From positions 1-14,357 of the forward strand of contig CAJUJU010000078.1 of assembly GCA_910586835.1 (NCBI GenBank): a stretch of 14,357 nt of DNA. Reading direction: 5' to 3'. The number at the start of each line of letters is the position of its first letter. Position 1 is the stretch's first letter. The stretch comes from an uncultured Acetatifactor sp. GTDB taxonomy: Bacteria > Bacillota > Clostridia > Lachnospirales > Lachnospiraceae. Of the stretch, positions 1-7,119 are shown piece by piece. The translations under genes were made by a program, and so were the position numbers. Under the pieces are notes generated by a model that was not told where the DNA came from, searched no databases, and was given only the letters and a program-made list of their open reading frames with translations.

Positions 1-4
1 AGTC

Positions 5-34
5 TATTATACCAGATGTTAAAAATATCAACAA
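5..34 (-). promoter_or_regulatory. Putative sigma-A promoter reading out of the left edge
   Basis: On the minus strand a perfect -10 TATAAT (plus positions 6-11) is preceded by TG one base upstream (an extended -10) and, 17 bp away, by TTGTTG (29-34) as a weak -35. It lies downstream of phoR and points away from it, so it probably serves the next minus-strand gene outside the window. The motifs are seen; promoter function is inferred. Confidence 0.45.
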
Positions 35-55
35 CTTAATTTATGCCATACTAGT

Positions 56-71
56 GCCGCTAGAAAGCGGC
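56..71 (-). terminator. Short hairpin after phoR, weak terminator candidate
   Basis: GCCGCT and AGCGGC form a perfect 6-bp stem around a 4-base loop, starting about 19 bases past the phoR stop codon. No T run follows on the minus strand, so it is not a canonical intrinsic terminator. It may slow polymerase or protect the 3' end of the phoPR message. Only the inverted repeat is certain. Confidence 0.3.
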
Positions 72-89
72 TCCTTCACTATCTTCTTT

Positions 90-1790
90 TCATTCATTTA
101 TTGTTTCAATCAGTGTCGAAGGAAACATGACAGAGACAGTGGTGCCGCCGCCAACAACACTCTGCAGCTCTATCTCAGCCTGATGATATTGTACAATATG
201 CTTTACAATCGAAAGCCCCAGCCCTGTTCCCCCGGATGCCTTTGACCTACTTTTATCGACCCGGAAAAACCGTTCAAATATTCTGGACTGATATTCAACA
301 GGAATCCCAATTCCTGTATCCCTGACAGTGATATTTGCCCCCTGTCCTTCACTGGAAACAACAACTTCCACCTTCCCCGCCGGCACATTGTATTTAATGG
401 CATTATCGCAGAGGTTATAAACCATTTCATACAAATAATTACGCACACCGTTTATTTTGGCATGTTTACCTGTGGCCAGAATGGAAACCTGCTTCTGGAC
501 TGCTGCGGCCTGCAGATCGTTCGCTGCATCCTCCGCTATTTCGAGAAGATCAACACTCTCCATGACCGGCGCAGTCCCCTCGTCAAGCTGGCTTAAATGA
601 ATAATGTCATCCACCAATGTGACCAGCCGGGATACCTCTGTATGAATCAGTCCTGCAAAATGTGGTATATCTTCCTGCCCCACAAGTCCGTTTTTCAACA
701 GTTCCGCGCTGCCTAAAATCGACTGCAAAGGCGTTTTTAATTCATGGGATACATTTGCGGTAAACTCCCTGCGATTGCGCTCGGCAAATGCCGTTTCCGT
801 CACATCAAAGGCCAGCAGCACTGTTCCCTCTATCATATCCCCCGATTCAATCCTGCTGATGTCAAACTGGAATTCCCGTCCATTTCTCTCACTCCGAAGT
901 TCACTATGCCCGTCTTTCAGCGCCTCCTTTATGGCGGCATTCAAATCATGGTTTCTGTCTATGGTCAGAAAATCCTGATCATTGCAGGAGCAATGTGCAT
1001 GAAAGATTTTCTGTGCCGCAGGATTGATGCTCAAAATCTTCCCGTTCCTGTCCAGAAGGACAAGCCCCTCTTTCATATGACCTGTAACCTGCGTAAACTC
1101 GTCTGTTTTCTTCTGCAGGCTCTGGATCTGAGTGGAAATCTGCTGCCGCTGCGTATGAATACGCCTCAAAAGCGGAGCCAATTCCTCGTAGCAGTCATTT
1201 TCCAGCGGACGGTTCAGATCAATGGAATTCAGCGGGCGGACAATCCTTTTTGCCATCCTGTTTGCCAGAACTGCGGAAATGATAACGGCAAAAACCCCTA
1301 CTACCATGATCGGCTGGAACATCATCAACACCAGCGCGGCCACCGTTATCTGGCTGACCGAAATCCGAAGCACTGTTCCATCATTCAGTGCCCTTGCATA
1401 ATACAGCGTCCGTTCCATCAACGTAGACGAATAACGGATACTGCTGCTTTCGCCTTTTGCAAATGCTTCCCGCACTTCCATACGATCCCCATGGTTTTCC
1501 ATATTCTCCGCAGAATCAACCGTATCAAAAAGCACCGTCCCATCCGATGCGATCCAGGTCAGCCGGTAATCCAGCCGCCATGTATAACGATAATCACGGG
1601 CGGTTAATTTTTCAAGATAGGATTCCCCTCTCTCCTCCACTCCGTAAGCGGCAAGCCGCAGTTCATCCTTCAACTGCTGCTCCTGTGCGGATTGAAAATA
1701 ATCATACAGACATCCCATCACAATGACCATATCTGCCAGTAGCACAGCCACCGCCACCAGCAGTATGGAATGAAAAATTTTCTTTGACAT
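90..1790 (-). CDS. phoR: Phosphate-regulon sensor histidine kinase PhoR
   Basis: Membrane sensor kinase that would autophosphorylate on histidine and phosphorylate the adjacent PhoP. The 566-residue protein has a transmembrane segment at about 8-28, an extracytoplasmic sensor region at about 30-145 and a second membrane segment at about 150-175. A PAS-like region follows at about 225-335 (EGLVLLDRNGKILSINPAA at 241-259). The HisKA motif FTANVSHELKTPL has its phospho-acceptor at His349. The ATPase domain shows the N box around N459-N463, the G1 box DTGIGIP (491-497), the F box FERFF (505-509) and the G2 box GTGLGLSIVKH (521-531). Its ATG shares one base with the phoP stop codon, and GGAGGT lies 6 bases upstream, which points to translational coupling. 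Architecture and overall length match PhoR/WalK/ResE-type kinases. The adjacent pst-phoU genes make PhoR the best reading; the signal sensed cannot be read from sequence. Confidence 0.9.
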   Translation of the reverse strand: MSKKIFHSILLVAVAVLLADMVIVMGCLYDYFQSAQEQQLKDELRLAAYGVEERGESYLEKLTARDYRYTWRLDYRLTWIASDGTVLFDTVDSAENMENHGDRMEVREAFAKGESSSIRYSSTLMERTLYYARALNDGTVLRISVSQITVAALVLMMFQPIMVVGVFAVIISAVLANRMAKRIVRPLNSIDLNRPLENDCYEELAPLLRRIHTQRQQISTQIQSLQKKTDEFTQVTGHMKEGLVLLDRNGKILSINPAAQKIFHAHCSCNDQDFLTIDRNHDLNAAIKEALKDGHSELRSERNGREFQFDISRIESGDMIEGTVLLAFDVTETAFAERNRREFTANVSHELKTPLQSILGSAELLKNGLVGQEDIPHFAGLIHTEVSRLVTLVDDIIHLSQLDEGTAPVMESVDLLEIAEDAANDLQAAAVQKQVSILATGKHAKINGVRNYLYEMVYNLCDNAIKYNVPAGKVEVVVSSEGQGANITVRDTGIGIPVEYQSRIFERFFRVDKSRSKASGGTGLGLSIVKHIVQYHQAEIELQSVVGGGTTVSVMFPSTLIETINE

Positions 1791-2461
1791 TAATTTACCT
1801 CCAGCCGATAGCCCACATTGCGGACTGTCTCAATCATCTCCCCATAACTGCCCAGCTTTTGCCGCAAAGTCCGGATGTGTATATCCACTGTCCGGGTTTC
1901 GCCAAGGTATTCTGCATCCCAGATAGCATCAAGAAGCTTTTCCCTGGTGAATGCGACACCAGGAGCGGAAAGGAACATGCGCAGCAGTTCAAATTCCTTG
2001 AAAGTAAGTGCAATCCGTTTTCCTCCCGCCGTAACAGTATGTTCCGCAACATTGAGAACCAGATCATTTGCCGCCAGAACCTCCCTGTCCTGTTTAGGGG
2101 CGCTGCGCCGCAGCACTGCCTTGACTCTGGATACCATCTCCATCATGCCAAAAGGCTTGACCAGATAATCATCTGCGCCCAAATCCAGGCTTTGTATTTT
2201 ATCATACTCCGATCCCTTGGCCGTAGCCATGATGACAGGAATATCGCGGATATCATTGGATGCTTTCATTTGTTTCAGCAACTCAACTCCGCTGATTCCC
2301 GGCAGCATCACATCAAGTATCACCAGTTCCGGCTTTTCTGTATGCAACGCTTCTAAAAAAGAATCGCCATCCATAAATCCACGCACCTCAAAACCGGCAC
2401 CGCGCAACGTATAAAGTTCAAGACTCTGAATGCTCTCATCATCTTCCACACAAAAAATCAT
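1790..2461 (-). CDS. phoP: Phosphate-regulon response regulator PhoP (OmpR family)
   Basis: DNA-binding response regulator, 223 residues, typical for the OmpR/PhoB class. The receiver domain (about 1-115) has the acidic pocket E6/D7/D8, the phospho-acceptor D50 in VILDVMLPG, switch residue T80 and conserved K102 in YLVKPF. The C-terminal winged helix (about 125-221) shows LTFKEFELL, the recognition-helix region TRTVDIHIRTLRQKL and the terminal VRNVGYRLE typical of the family. The ATG follows GGAGGT with 5-base spacing. It is transcribed ahead of and coupled to phoR, and sits about 200 bp downstream of phoU behind its own candidate promoter. It is the likely reader of the TTTACAT-type repeats upstream of pstS, the phosphatase and the HD gene; that link is inferred. 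Without its neighbours the sequence could equally be called a WalR-like regulator. Confidence 0.92.
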   Translation of the reverse strand: MIFCVEDDESIQSLELYTLRGAGFEVRGFMDGDSFLEALHTEKPELVILDVMLPGISGVELLKQMKASNDIRDIPVIMATAKGSEYDKIQSLDLGADDYLVKPFGMMEMVSRVKAVLRRSAPKQDREVLAANDLVLNVAEHTVTAGGKRIALTFKEFELLRMFLSAPGVAFTREKLLDAIWDAEYLGETRTVDIHIRTLRQKLGSYGEMIETVRNVGYRLEVN

Positions 2462-2536
2462 ACCATACCTCCATGCGCCTGCTTAACGGCATTACGCCCT
2501 CGGTATTTTCACCATATGACAATCCAGAACTTACCG

Positions 2537-2571
2537 CATATATTGCACCATGATTACAGGTCAATCATGGT
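2537..2571 (-). promoter_or_regulatory. Candidate phoPR promoter with a palindrome over the -35
   Basis: On the minus strand TTGACC (plus 2559-2564) and TATATG (2537-2542) are separated by 16 bp, resembling a sigma-A promoter about 70 bp upstream of the phoP start. A perfect inverted repeat, ACCATGATT / AATCATGGT with a 7-base centre, occupies 2547-2571 and contains the whole -35. This geometry suits a repressor or autoregulator site. Transcribed, it could also form a hairpin. Motifs are seen; function is inferred. Confidence 0.4.
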
Positions 2572-2653
2572 ACTCATGGCCATCCGGCCGCTTCATGCCC
2601 TGAATAAGGTTATTTTACCATATGGGACAACTGCTATCAACGCTATCCATTCT

Positions 2654-2672
2654 AAGGAACCTAAGGTTCCTT
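2654..2672. terminator. Hairpin enclosing the phoU stop codon
   Basis: AAGGAACC and GGTTCCTT form a perfect 8-bp stem with a 3-base loop, and the phoU TAG (2661-2663) lies inside it. On the plus strand the stem runs into TTTTT (2671-2675), so it resembles a small intrinsic terminator for antisense transcripts. On the minus strand only TT follows, so termination of the pst-phoU message here would be weak. Confidence 0.35.
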
Positions 2673-3308
2673 TTTACCCGTCACGGAAAAGAGCACCCAC
2701 TCCGCAATGTTCGTAGCATGGTCGCCAATACGCTCCAAATACTTGTCGATCATCAGCAGATCAAGGGCACATTCTCCATCGGCTGGATTTACCGTTATCT
2801 TCTGAATCAGCACCGTCCGCACCCGAATAAAATATGCATCAACAATATCGTCATGTTCAATGACCTCCTTGGCCTGGTCCATATCCTGCCGGACATAGGA
2901 GTCCACGCTCTCCGTAACCATCTTTATCGCTTCAGCCGCCATTTCCCAGATGTTTCCCACATCCTCCGGAACATACCCCTCAGTCAGCATCGCCAGAACG
3001 ATCTCCGCTATGTCTGCCGCTTGGTCGCCAATCCGTTCCATATCGGTAATGATCTTCAGCGCTGCGGATATCTGGCGCAGATCCCTCGCTACCGGCTGCT
3101 GCTGCAGCAACAATTTCAGGCACAGAGTTTCAATGTCCCGCTCCATCTGGTCAATCTCCGTATCCAGTGCCATCGCTTTCTCCGCAAGGGCCTTATTCCC
3201 CTCATTCAGGGATTTTGCGGCAAGCGATATGGCTTCCTCGCACAAAGCTCCCATCTGGATCAGCTCGTTTTTCATAAGAGCAAGCTGCTCATCAAACTTA
3301 GAACGCAT
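2661..3308 (-). CDS. phoU: Phosphate transport system regulatory protein PhoU
   Basis: Cytoplasmic all-helical negative regulator linking Pst transport activity to PhoR signalling, 215 residues, normal for the family. It contains two PhoU repeats, each with the metal-binding signature E-R-I-G-D: ERIGDQAADIAE at 91-102 and ERIGDHATNIAEW at 192-204. The initial MRSKFDEQLALMKNELIQMG is typical of the family. The ATG follows the pstB stop codon directly, and its ribosome site (GGGAGG) lies within the end of pstB, so it should be co-translated with the transporter. It is the last gene of the pst operon before a 199-bp gap to phoP. Confidence 0.95.
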   Translation of the reverse strand: MRSKFDEQLALMKNELIQMGALCEEAISLAAKSLNEGNKALAEKAMALDTEIDQMERDIETLCLKLLLQQQPVARDLRQISAALKIITDMERIGDQAADIAEIVLAMLTEGYVPEDVGNIWEMAAEAIKMVTESVDSYVRQDMDQAKEVIEHDDIVDAYFIRVRTVLIQKITVNPADGECALDLLMIDKYLERIGDHATNIAEWVLFSVTGKKEP

Positions 3309-4064
3309 TTAACCAAACCTCCCTGTAATATAATCTTCCGTTTTCCGGCACGCCGGCTGAGAGAACATCTTTTCCGTCCCGCCGAACTCTATCAGTTCTC
3401 CCAGCAGAAAGAATGCCGTATCGTCTGAAATACGGACTGCCTGCTGCATATTGTGGGTCACGATAATGATCGTATATTTATCTTTCAATTCCATAGCCAG
3501 TTCCTCAATTTTGGAAGTGGATATGGGATCCAGGGCGCTGGTCGGCTCGTCCATCAGCAGAACCTTTGGTTCCACCGCCAGGGCGCGGGCAATGCACAGC
3601 CGCTGCTGCTGCCCTCCGGACAGCCCCAGCGCGTTCTTTTTCAGCCGATCCTTCACCTCGTCCCATATGGCCGCGCTCTTAAGGGATCTCTCCACGATAT
3701 CGTCCAGTCTGGCTTTGCCTTTGATCCCATGAGTTCTGGGTCCATAGGCAATATTGTCGTAAATACTCATGGGAAAAGGGTTCGGTTTCTGGAATACCAT
3801 GCCGATTTCCCGGCGAAGCATATTTACATCCCTGCCTGGAGCATAGATATCCGCATTCTCATAACGCACCTCGCCGGTGATCTTCACCCCGGCAACCAGA
3901 TCATTCATCCGGTTCAATGTCTTTAAGAAAGTGGATTTTCCGCAGCCGGAGGGACCAATGAAAGCAGTGATGTTCTTTTCCCGGATCTCCATATTGATAT
4001 TTTTCAATGCCTGCACAGCGCCATACCACAGGCACAAATTTTTTGCAGTGATTATGTTGCTCAT
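3309..4064 (-). CDS. pstB: Phosphate ABC transporter ATP-binding protein PstB
   Basis: ATPase subunit of the high-affinity phosphate importer, 251 residues. It carries Walker A GPSGCGKST (37-45), the Q loop at Q92 in MVFQKPNPFPMS (a PstB-typical stretch), signature LSGGQQQR (148-155), Walker B VLLMDEPTSALDP (168-180) and the switch histidine H204. The C-terminal GELIEFGGTEKMF and DYITGRFG are characteristic of PstB rather than other ABC ATPases. It overlaps pstA by 4 bases (ATGA), with AAGGAG in the end of pstA as ribosome site, so translation is coupled. Confidence 0.97.
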   Translation of the reverse strand: MSNIITAKNLCLWYGAVQALKNINMEIREKNITAFIGPSGCGKSTFLKTLNRMNDLVAGVKITGEVRYENADIYAPGRDVNMLRREIGMVFQKPNPFPMSIYDNIAYGPRTHGIKGKARLDDIVERSLKSAAIWDEVKDRLKKNALGLSGGQQQRLCIARALAVEPKVLLMDEPTSALDPISTSKIEELAMELKDKYTIIIVTHNMQQAVRISDDTAFFLLGELIEFGGTEKMFSQPACRKTEDYITGRFG

Positions 4065-4921
4065 AAAGATCTCCTTTTCTTGAAGTATCTTCCCACCAGC
4101 ACGGCGGCAAGGTTGACCGCCAGTGTCAGCATCATCAAAATAGCTGCGATTGCAAAGGCGATTTCAAATTCGCCGCGGTCTTTTGCATAGACATACATGG
4201 CCACGGTGAGCGATGCCCCGGAACTGCGGATTCCTGCAAAAAAACCGTTCAGCACATGGGCAAATCCCGCCGTATACAGCAGAGCCGCTGACTCTCCTAA
4301 AATCCTGCCAATCGACAGGATACAGCCGGTGACCACCCCATCGATGCATCCCGGAAGTACCACGGTGCGTACCACCCGCCATTTTCCGGCTCCCAGGCCG
4401 AAAGCGCCTTCACGGTAACTCTGTGGCACAGTCTTTAAACTTTCCTGGGCTGTCCGCATGATCGTTGGCAGATTCATGATCACCAGTGTCAATGCACCAG
4501 CCAGCAGGGATGTTCCCAGAGTCCCTGCAAATACCATCATACCTACGAAACCATAGATAATAGACGGAATGCCTGAAAGGGTTTCCGCCGCATATTCAAT
4601 ACCCGCCACCAGTCTGGGGTTTGCTGCATATTCCGTCAGATAAATGGCCGCGCCTACCCCCAGAGGCAAAACGACCAACAATGTTGCTATGATAATATAA
4701 ATCGTATTCAGGATATCCGGCAGTATCCCAATCCTGTCGGCCAGCACACTTGGCTTTGTGGACAGCAGCTCCCATGTAATATTGGGAAGCCCCTTATACA
4801 GTACATAGAGGATAAGAAATAACGCCAGACCGCAGGTAACCGCCACCGAAAGCGCCATCATCCCTTTCATGGCGCCTATGTATGCCTTTCTGCTGTTTGA
4901 AACAGACTTATCTTTTTGCAT
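4061..4921 (-). CDS. pstA: Phosphate ABC transporter permease PstA
   Basis: Inner-membrane permease that pairs with PstC to form the phosphate channel. From the ATG at 4921 it has 286 residues, with about six hydrophobic segments (roughly 22-42, 68-95, 112-132, 138-155, 198-216 and 254-277). It has the family motif LSGIPSIIYGFVG (115-127) and the cytoplasmic coupling loop VPQSYREGAFGLGAGKW (165-181) that contacts PstB. I prefer this ATG over an in-frame TTG at 4933: GGAGG lies 5 bases upstream of the ATG but inside the longer reading. It follows pstC by 33 bp and overlaps pstB by 4 bases. Confidence 0.95.
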   Translation of the reverse strand: MQKDKSVSNSRKAYIGAMKGMMALSVAVTCGLALFLILYVLYKGLPNITWELLSTKPSVLADRIGILPDILNTIYIIIATLLVVLPLGVGAAIYLTEYAANPRLVAGIEYAAETLSGIPSIIYGFVGMMVFAGTLGTSLLAGALTLVIMNLPTIMRTAQESLKTVPQSYREGAFGLGAGKWRVVRTVVLPGCIDGVVTGCILSIGRILGESAALLYTAGFAHVLNGFFAGIRSSGASLTVAMYVYAKDRGEFEIAFAIAAILMMLTLAVNLAAVLVGRYFKKRRSL

Positions 4922-4954
4922 ATGAACCTCCAAACATCGATGGACTCATTTCCT

Positions 4955-5827
4955 TCACGTTTTACTGCGCTTCAGGAAAAAATTCAGAGCCGCGTTGATC
5001 ATCAAGATAAACAGGTAAAGCACCAGTGCGATGGAGAACAATGCCTGCCTTTGCAGGCTGCCGGCACTGGAGTAAGACATCTCGCTGGCTACCGCAGTGG
5101 TAAGGAACCGGACGCTCTGGAACAGCCCCGGCATATTGGGCACATTCCCCGAAACCATCATTACCGCCATGGCTTCCCCAATGGCACGTCCCACGCCCAG
5201 AACCACCGCCGCCGCAATCCCGCTCTTTGCCGCCGGGGCGGATACCCGGAAATAAGTCTCTATCGGCGTGGCTCCTAGGGCCAGAGAAGCATCTTCATAC
5301 TCCTGCGGCACAGCCTCCAGGGCAGTAACGGATACCTTGATAATAGAGGGCAGGATCATGACAGCCAGCACAATGATTGCCGCCAGCAGGCTTGCCCCGT
5401 CCGGCACAGAAAAAAGTTTCCGGATACCCGGTACAAGGATCAGCATACCCACCAGGCCATAAACAACTGACGGGATACCTGCCAGCAGGCTGACTGCGGA
5501 TTCCACTATGGCTTTTATCTTCGGCGGTGCCAGCTTTGCCAGATATACTGCCGTCAGAAAGCCGATGGGGACGCCGAACAGAATTGCTCCGGCAGTACCG
5601 TAAATGCTGGTAAGGATAAAGGGCAGGATCCCAAAGACTGGTTCCTTTGCCGTAGACTCCCATGTGCTTCTGAACAGGAACGAAAACACCCCGATCCGCC
5701 GGATACCGGGGATGCCCGACAGAACCAGATATACGGTGATCAGCAGGACACATCCCACCGTGACCAGACCCAGAAGAAGAAATACCCCATGAATGAAGTT
5801 CTCCATAAACTTTTGCTGTTTTCGCAT
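4955..5827 (-). CDS. pstC: Phosphate ABC transporter permease PstC
   Basis: Second permease subunit of the PstSCAB importer, 290 residues. Hydrophobic segments lie at about 14-37, 66-97, 106-132, 146-164, 203-226 and 262-285. The motif LLAGIPSVVYGLVG (114-127) parallels the one in PstA, and the coupling loop EAVPQEYEDASLALGATP (171-188) is the PstB-docking region. The start has GAGGT 7 bases upstream. It lies 251 bp downstream of pstS, an unusually long gap for this operon, which contains a hairpin. Confidence 0.96.
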   Translation of the reverse strand: MRKQQKFMENFIHGVFLLLGLVTVGCVLLITVYLVLSGIPGIRRIGVFSFLFRSTWESTAKEPVFGILPFILTSIYGTAGAILFGVPIGFLTAVYLAKLAPPKIKAIVESAVSLLAGIPSVVYGLVGMLILVPGIRKLFSVPDGASLLAAIIVLAVMILPSIIKVSVTALEAVPQEYEDASLALGATPIETYFRVSAPAAKSGIAAAVVLGVGRAIGEAMAVMMVSGNVPNMPGLFQSVRFLTTAVASEMSYSSAGSLQRQALFSIALVLYLFILMINAALNFFLKRSKT

Positions 5828-5916
5828 ACTATGTACCTCTTATTCCACAATACAAATTGCTCTACAGTCAGACGGAATAACGATTCCTGACGAATATGCG
5901 CCCGACATAATTGCAA

Positions 5917-5953
5917 GGTTGCCATAAACAGTAATTTCCCGCCTGTGGCAACC
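5917..5953 (-). promoter_or_regulatory. Intercistronic stem-loop between pstS and pstC
   Basis: GGTTGCC (5917-5923) and GGCAACC (5947-5953) are perfect inverted repeats separated by 23 bases. No T run follows, so this is not a clear terminator. In solute-binding-protein operons such hairpins often stabilise the upstream message so that more binding protein than permease is made; that role is inferred. The rest of 5828-6078 shows no gene or promoter I can support. Confidence 0.4.
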
Positions 5954-6078
5954 CTGCCGTTTCTCTGCATCCCTGCTTATGCGCAAGGCTGTCGTATTTT
6001 ACTTATCTGTCCGCAGCGGGCATATATGGCTGGCGGTCTTTTTGCTGCAGGCCGCTGCAAATTTCCATGACATACAGC

Positions 6079-6939
6079 TCAATTTGCCGCCACGGCGCCG
6101 GCATTGGCGATCAGTTCCGCCGCATCGGGGGATGTTGCAAACTCAAAGAACGCCTGCGCCGCATCTGAAAGTGCCGTATCTTTCCTTGTGACAAGGACAA
6201 AGGGCCTCTGTATCACATAACTGCCATCCTTCACTGTGTCCTCAGTAGGTGCCACTCCGCCCACTGTGACAGCCTTTACGGAGTCTTTGAGGGAAGCCAG
6301 AGACGCATAGCCAATGGCATCCGGATTCTGGGCAACTGCCGTGATCACGTCTCCGGTGGAGGTCAGTTCCTGACGGTACTGGCATTGCTCCTTGGTGTCT
6401 GTGATGGATTCAAACCCGTCCCTGGTACCACTGCCCGCTTCCCGGCCGATAAGCACTACGGGCGCATCGTTGCCGCCCACATCCTTCCAGTTGGTAATCT
6501 CGCCGGTGTAGAGTTTTGCAATTGTTTCCACATCCAGATCCACAACAGGATTCTCAGGGCTGACAATCACCGCAATGCCGTCATAAGCCAAAATTGTAGC
6601 TTCCAACCCACCAGCTGCTTCCTCTTCCTTCAGGTTACGGCTGCTCAGACCGATATCACAGCGCCCCTCCTGCACCGCCTGGATACCGGAACCGGACCCG
6701 GTGGGGTTGTATGTAAATGTCACACCGTCATTCTGGTTCTCAAACGCCTCGCCCAGCGCCCCGATGACCTTCTCCATGGAAGTGGAGCCGTCCGTGGCTA
6801 CGGTTCCGGTAAGTTTTGCTGATTCTGAATTGTTTCCGGCGCCAGAGTTGCCAGCCGGGGTCTGACCACAGCCGGCCAGAGTCAGGCAAAAGATTGCAGC
6901 GGTCATTACAAGACCAATTCGTTTTTGATTTTTTTTCAT
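6079..6939 (-). CDS. pstS: Phosphate-binding lipoprotein PstS
   Basis: Extracellular, lipid-anchored phosphate receptor for PstCAB, 286 residues. The signal peptide has basic residues KKNQKR, a hydrophobic core and lipobox LAGC (21-24), so Cys24 should be lipidated. A short Gly/Ser/Asn-rich linker follows. The phosphate-binding fold is recognisable from DGSTSMEKVI, the loop NPTGSGSGIQAV, the SSR of DIGLSSRNL, and REAGSGTRDGF. The ending FFEFATSPDAAELIANAGAV is typical of class I PstS proteins. The ATG has AGAGGAG upstream. It leads the pst operon behind a clear -10 and a PhoP-box-like array, so phosphate-starvation induction is expected. Confidence 0.95.
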   Translation of the reverse strand: MKKNQKRIGLVMTAAIFCLTLAGCGQTPAGNSGAGNNSESAKLTGTVATDGSTSMEKVIGALGEAFENQNDGVTFTYNPTGSGSGIQAVQEGRCDIGLSSRNLKEEEAAGGLEATILAYDGIAVIVSPENPVVDLDVETIAKLYTGEITNWKDVGGNDAPVVLIGREAGSGTRDGFESITDTKEQCQYRQELTSTGDVITAVAQNPDAIGYASLASLKDSVKAVTVGGVAPTEDTVKDGSYVIQRPFVLVTRKDTALSDAAQAFFEFATSPDAAELIANAGAVAAN

Positions 6940-6964
6940 AACACATCACTCCTCTTCTTTTCCA

Positions 6965-6987
6965 CAGTATTTTGCAGTATATTGCAG
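6965..6987 (-). repeat. 10-bp tandem repeat in the pstS leader
   Basis: CAGTATTTTG and CAGTATATTG are adjacent and followed by CAG, giving about 2.3 copies of a 10-bp unit. It falls in the predicted 5' untranslated region of pstS (transcription start near 7022). No known element is recognised; it may be incidental AT-rich sequence. Confidence 0.4.
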
Positions 6988-7028
6988 ACCGTTTGAATTC
7001 ATTTTCTTTGTTTCATGTCCTGCCTGCA

Positions 7029-7089
7029 ATTATAAGGATACATCCTGAATGTAAAATCCAAAAGTAACCTTTTGTAAAATCTTTGTATA
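7029..7089 (-). promoter_or_regulatory. pstS promoter with PhoP-box array
   Basis: Read on the minus strand there are four TTTACAT-like 7-mers: TATACAA (plus 7083-7089), TTTACAA (7072-7078), GTTACTT (7062-7068) and TTTACAT (7049-7055). Their start-to-start spacings are 11, 10 and 13 bp. After 14 bp comes a perfect -10, TATAAT (7029-7034), with no good -35, as expected for an activator-dependent promoter. The spacing matches the 7+4-bp direct repeats bound by PhoB/PhoP. It begins 30 bp past the yibE/F stop, with no terminator between. Confidence 0.7.
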
Positions 7090-7119
7090 ATGGACTCTTT
7101 CCGCAAAAGTCAGGCAAGA

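Noticed and set aside
744..1607. Long plus-strand open frame (287 codons) opposite phoR
   Set aside because: It is antisense to well-conserved sensor-kinase motifs, has no ribosome site and no recognisable domain, and is rich in Cys, His and Pro as expected of a shadow frame.
2622..3428. Plus-strand open frame (268 codons) opposite phoU and the end of pstB
   Set aside because: Both opposite-strand genes are confidently identified; this frame has no ribosome site or family motif.
5828..6078. Possible small gene between pstS and pstC
   Set aside because: The only frame there runs into pstC out of frame and has no family features; the gap is better explained as an untranslated leader with a hairpin.
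7049..7089. CRISPR-like or riboswitch reading of the repeats before pstS
   Set aside because: Units are only 7 bp on an 11-bp period and lie upstream of the -10, so they are operator repeats, not CRISPR repeats or a transcribed aptamer.
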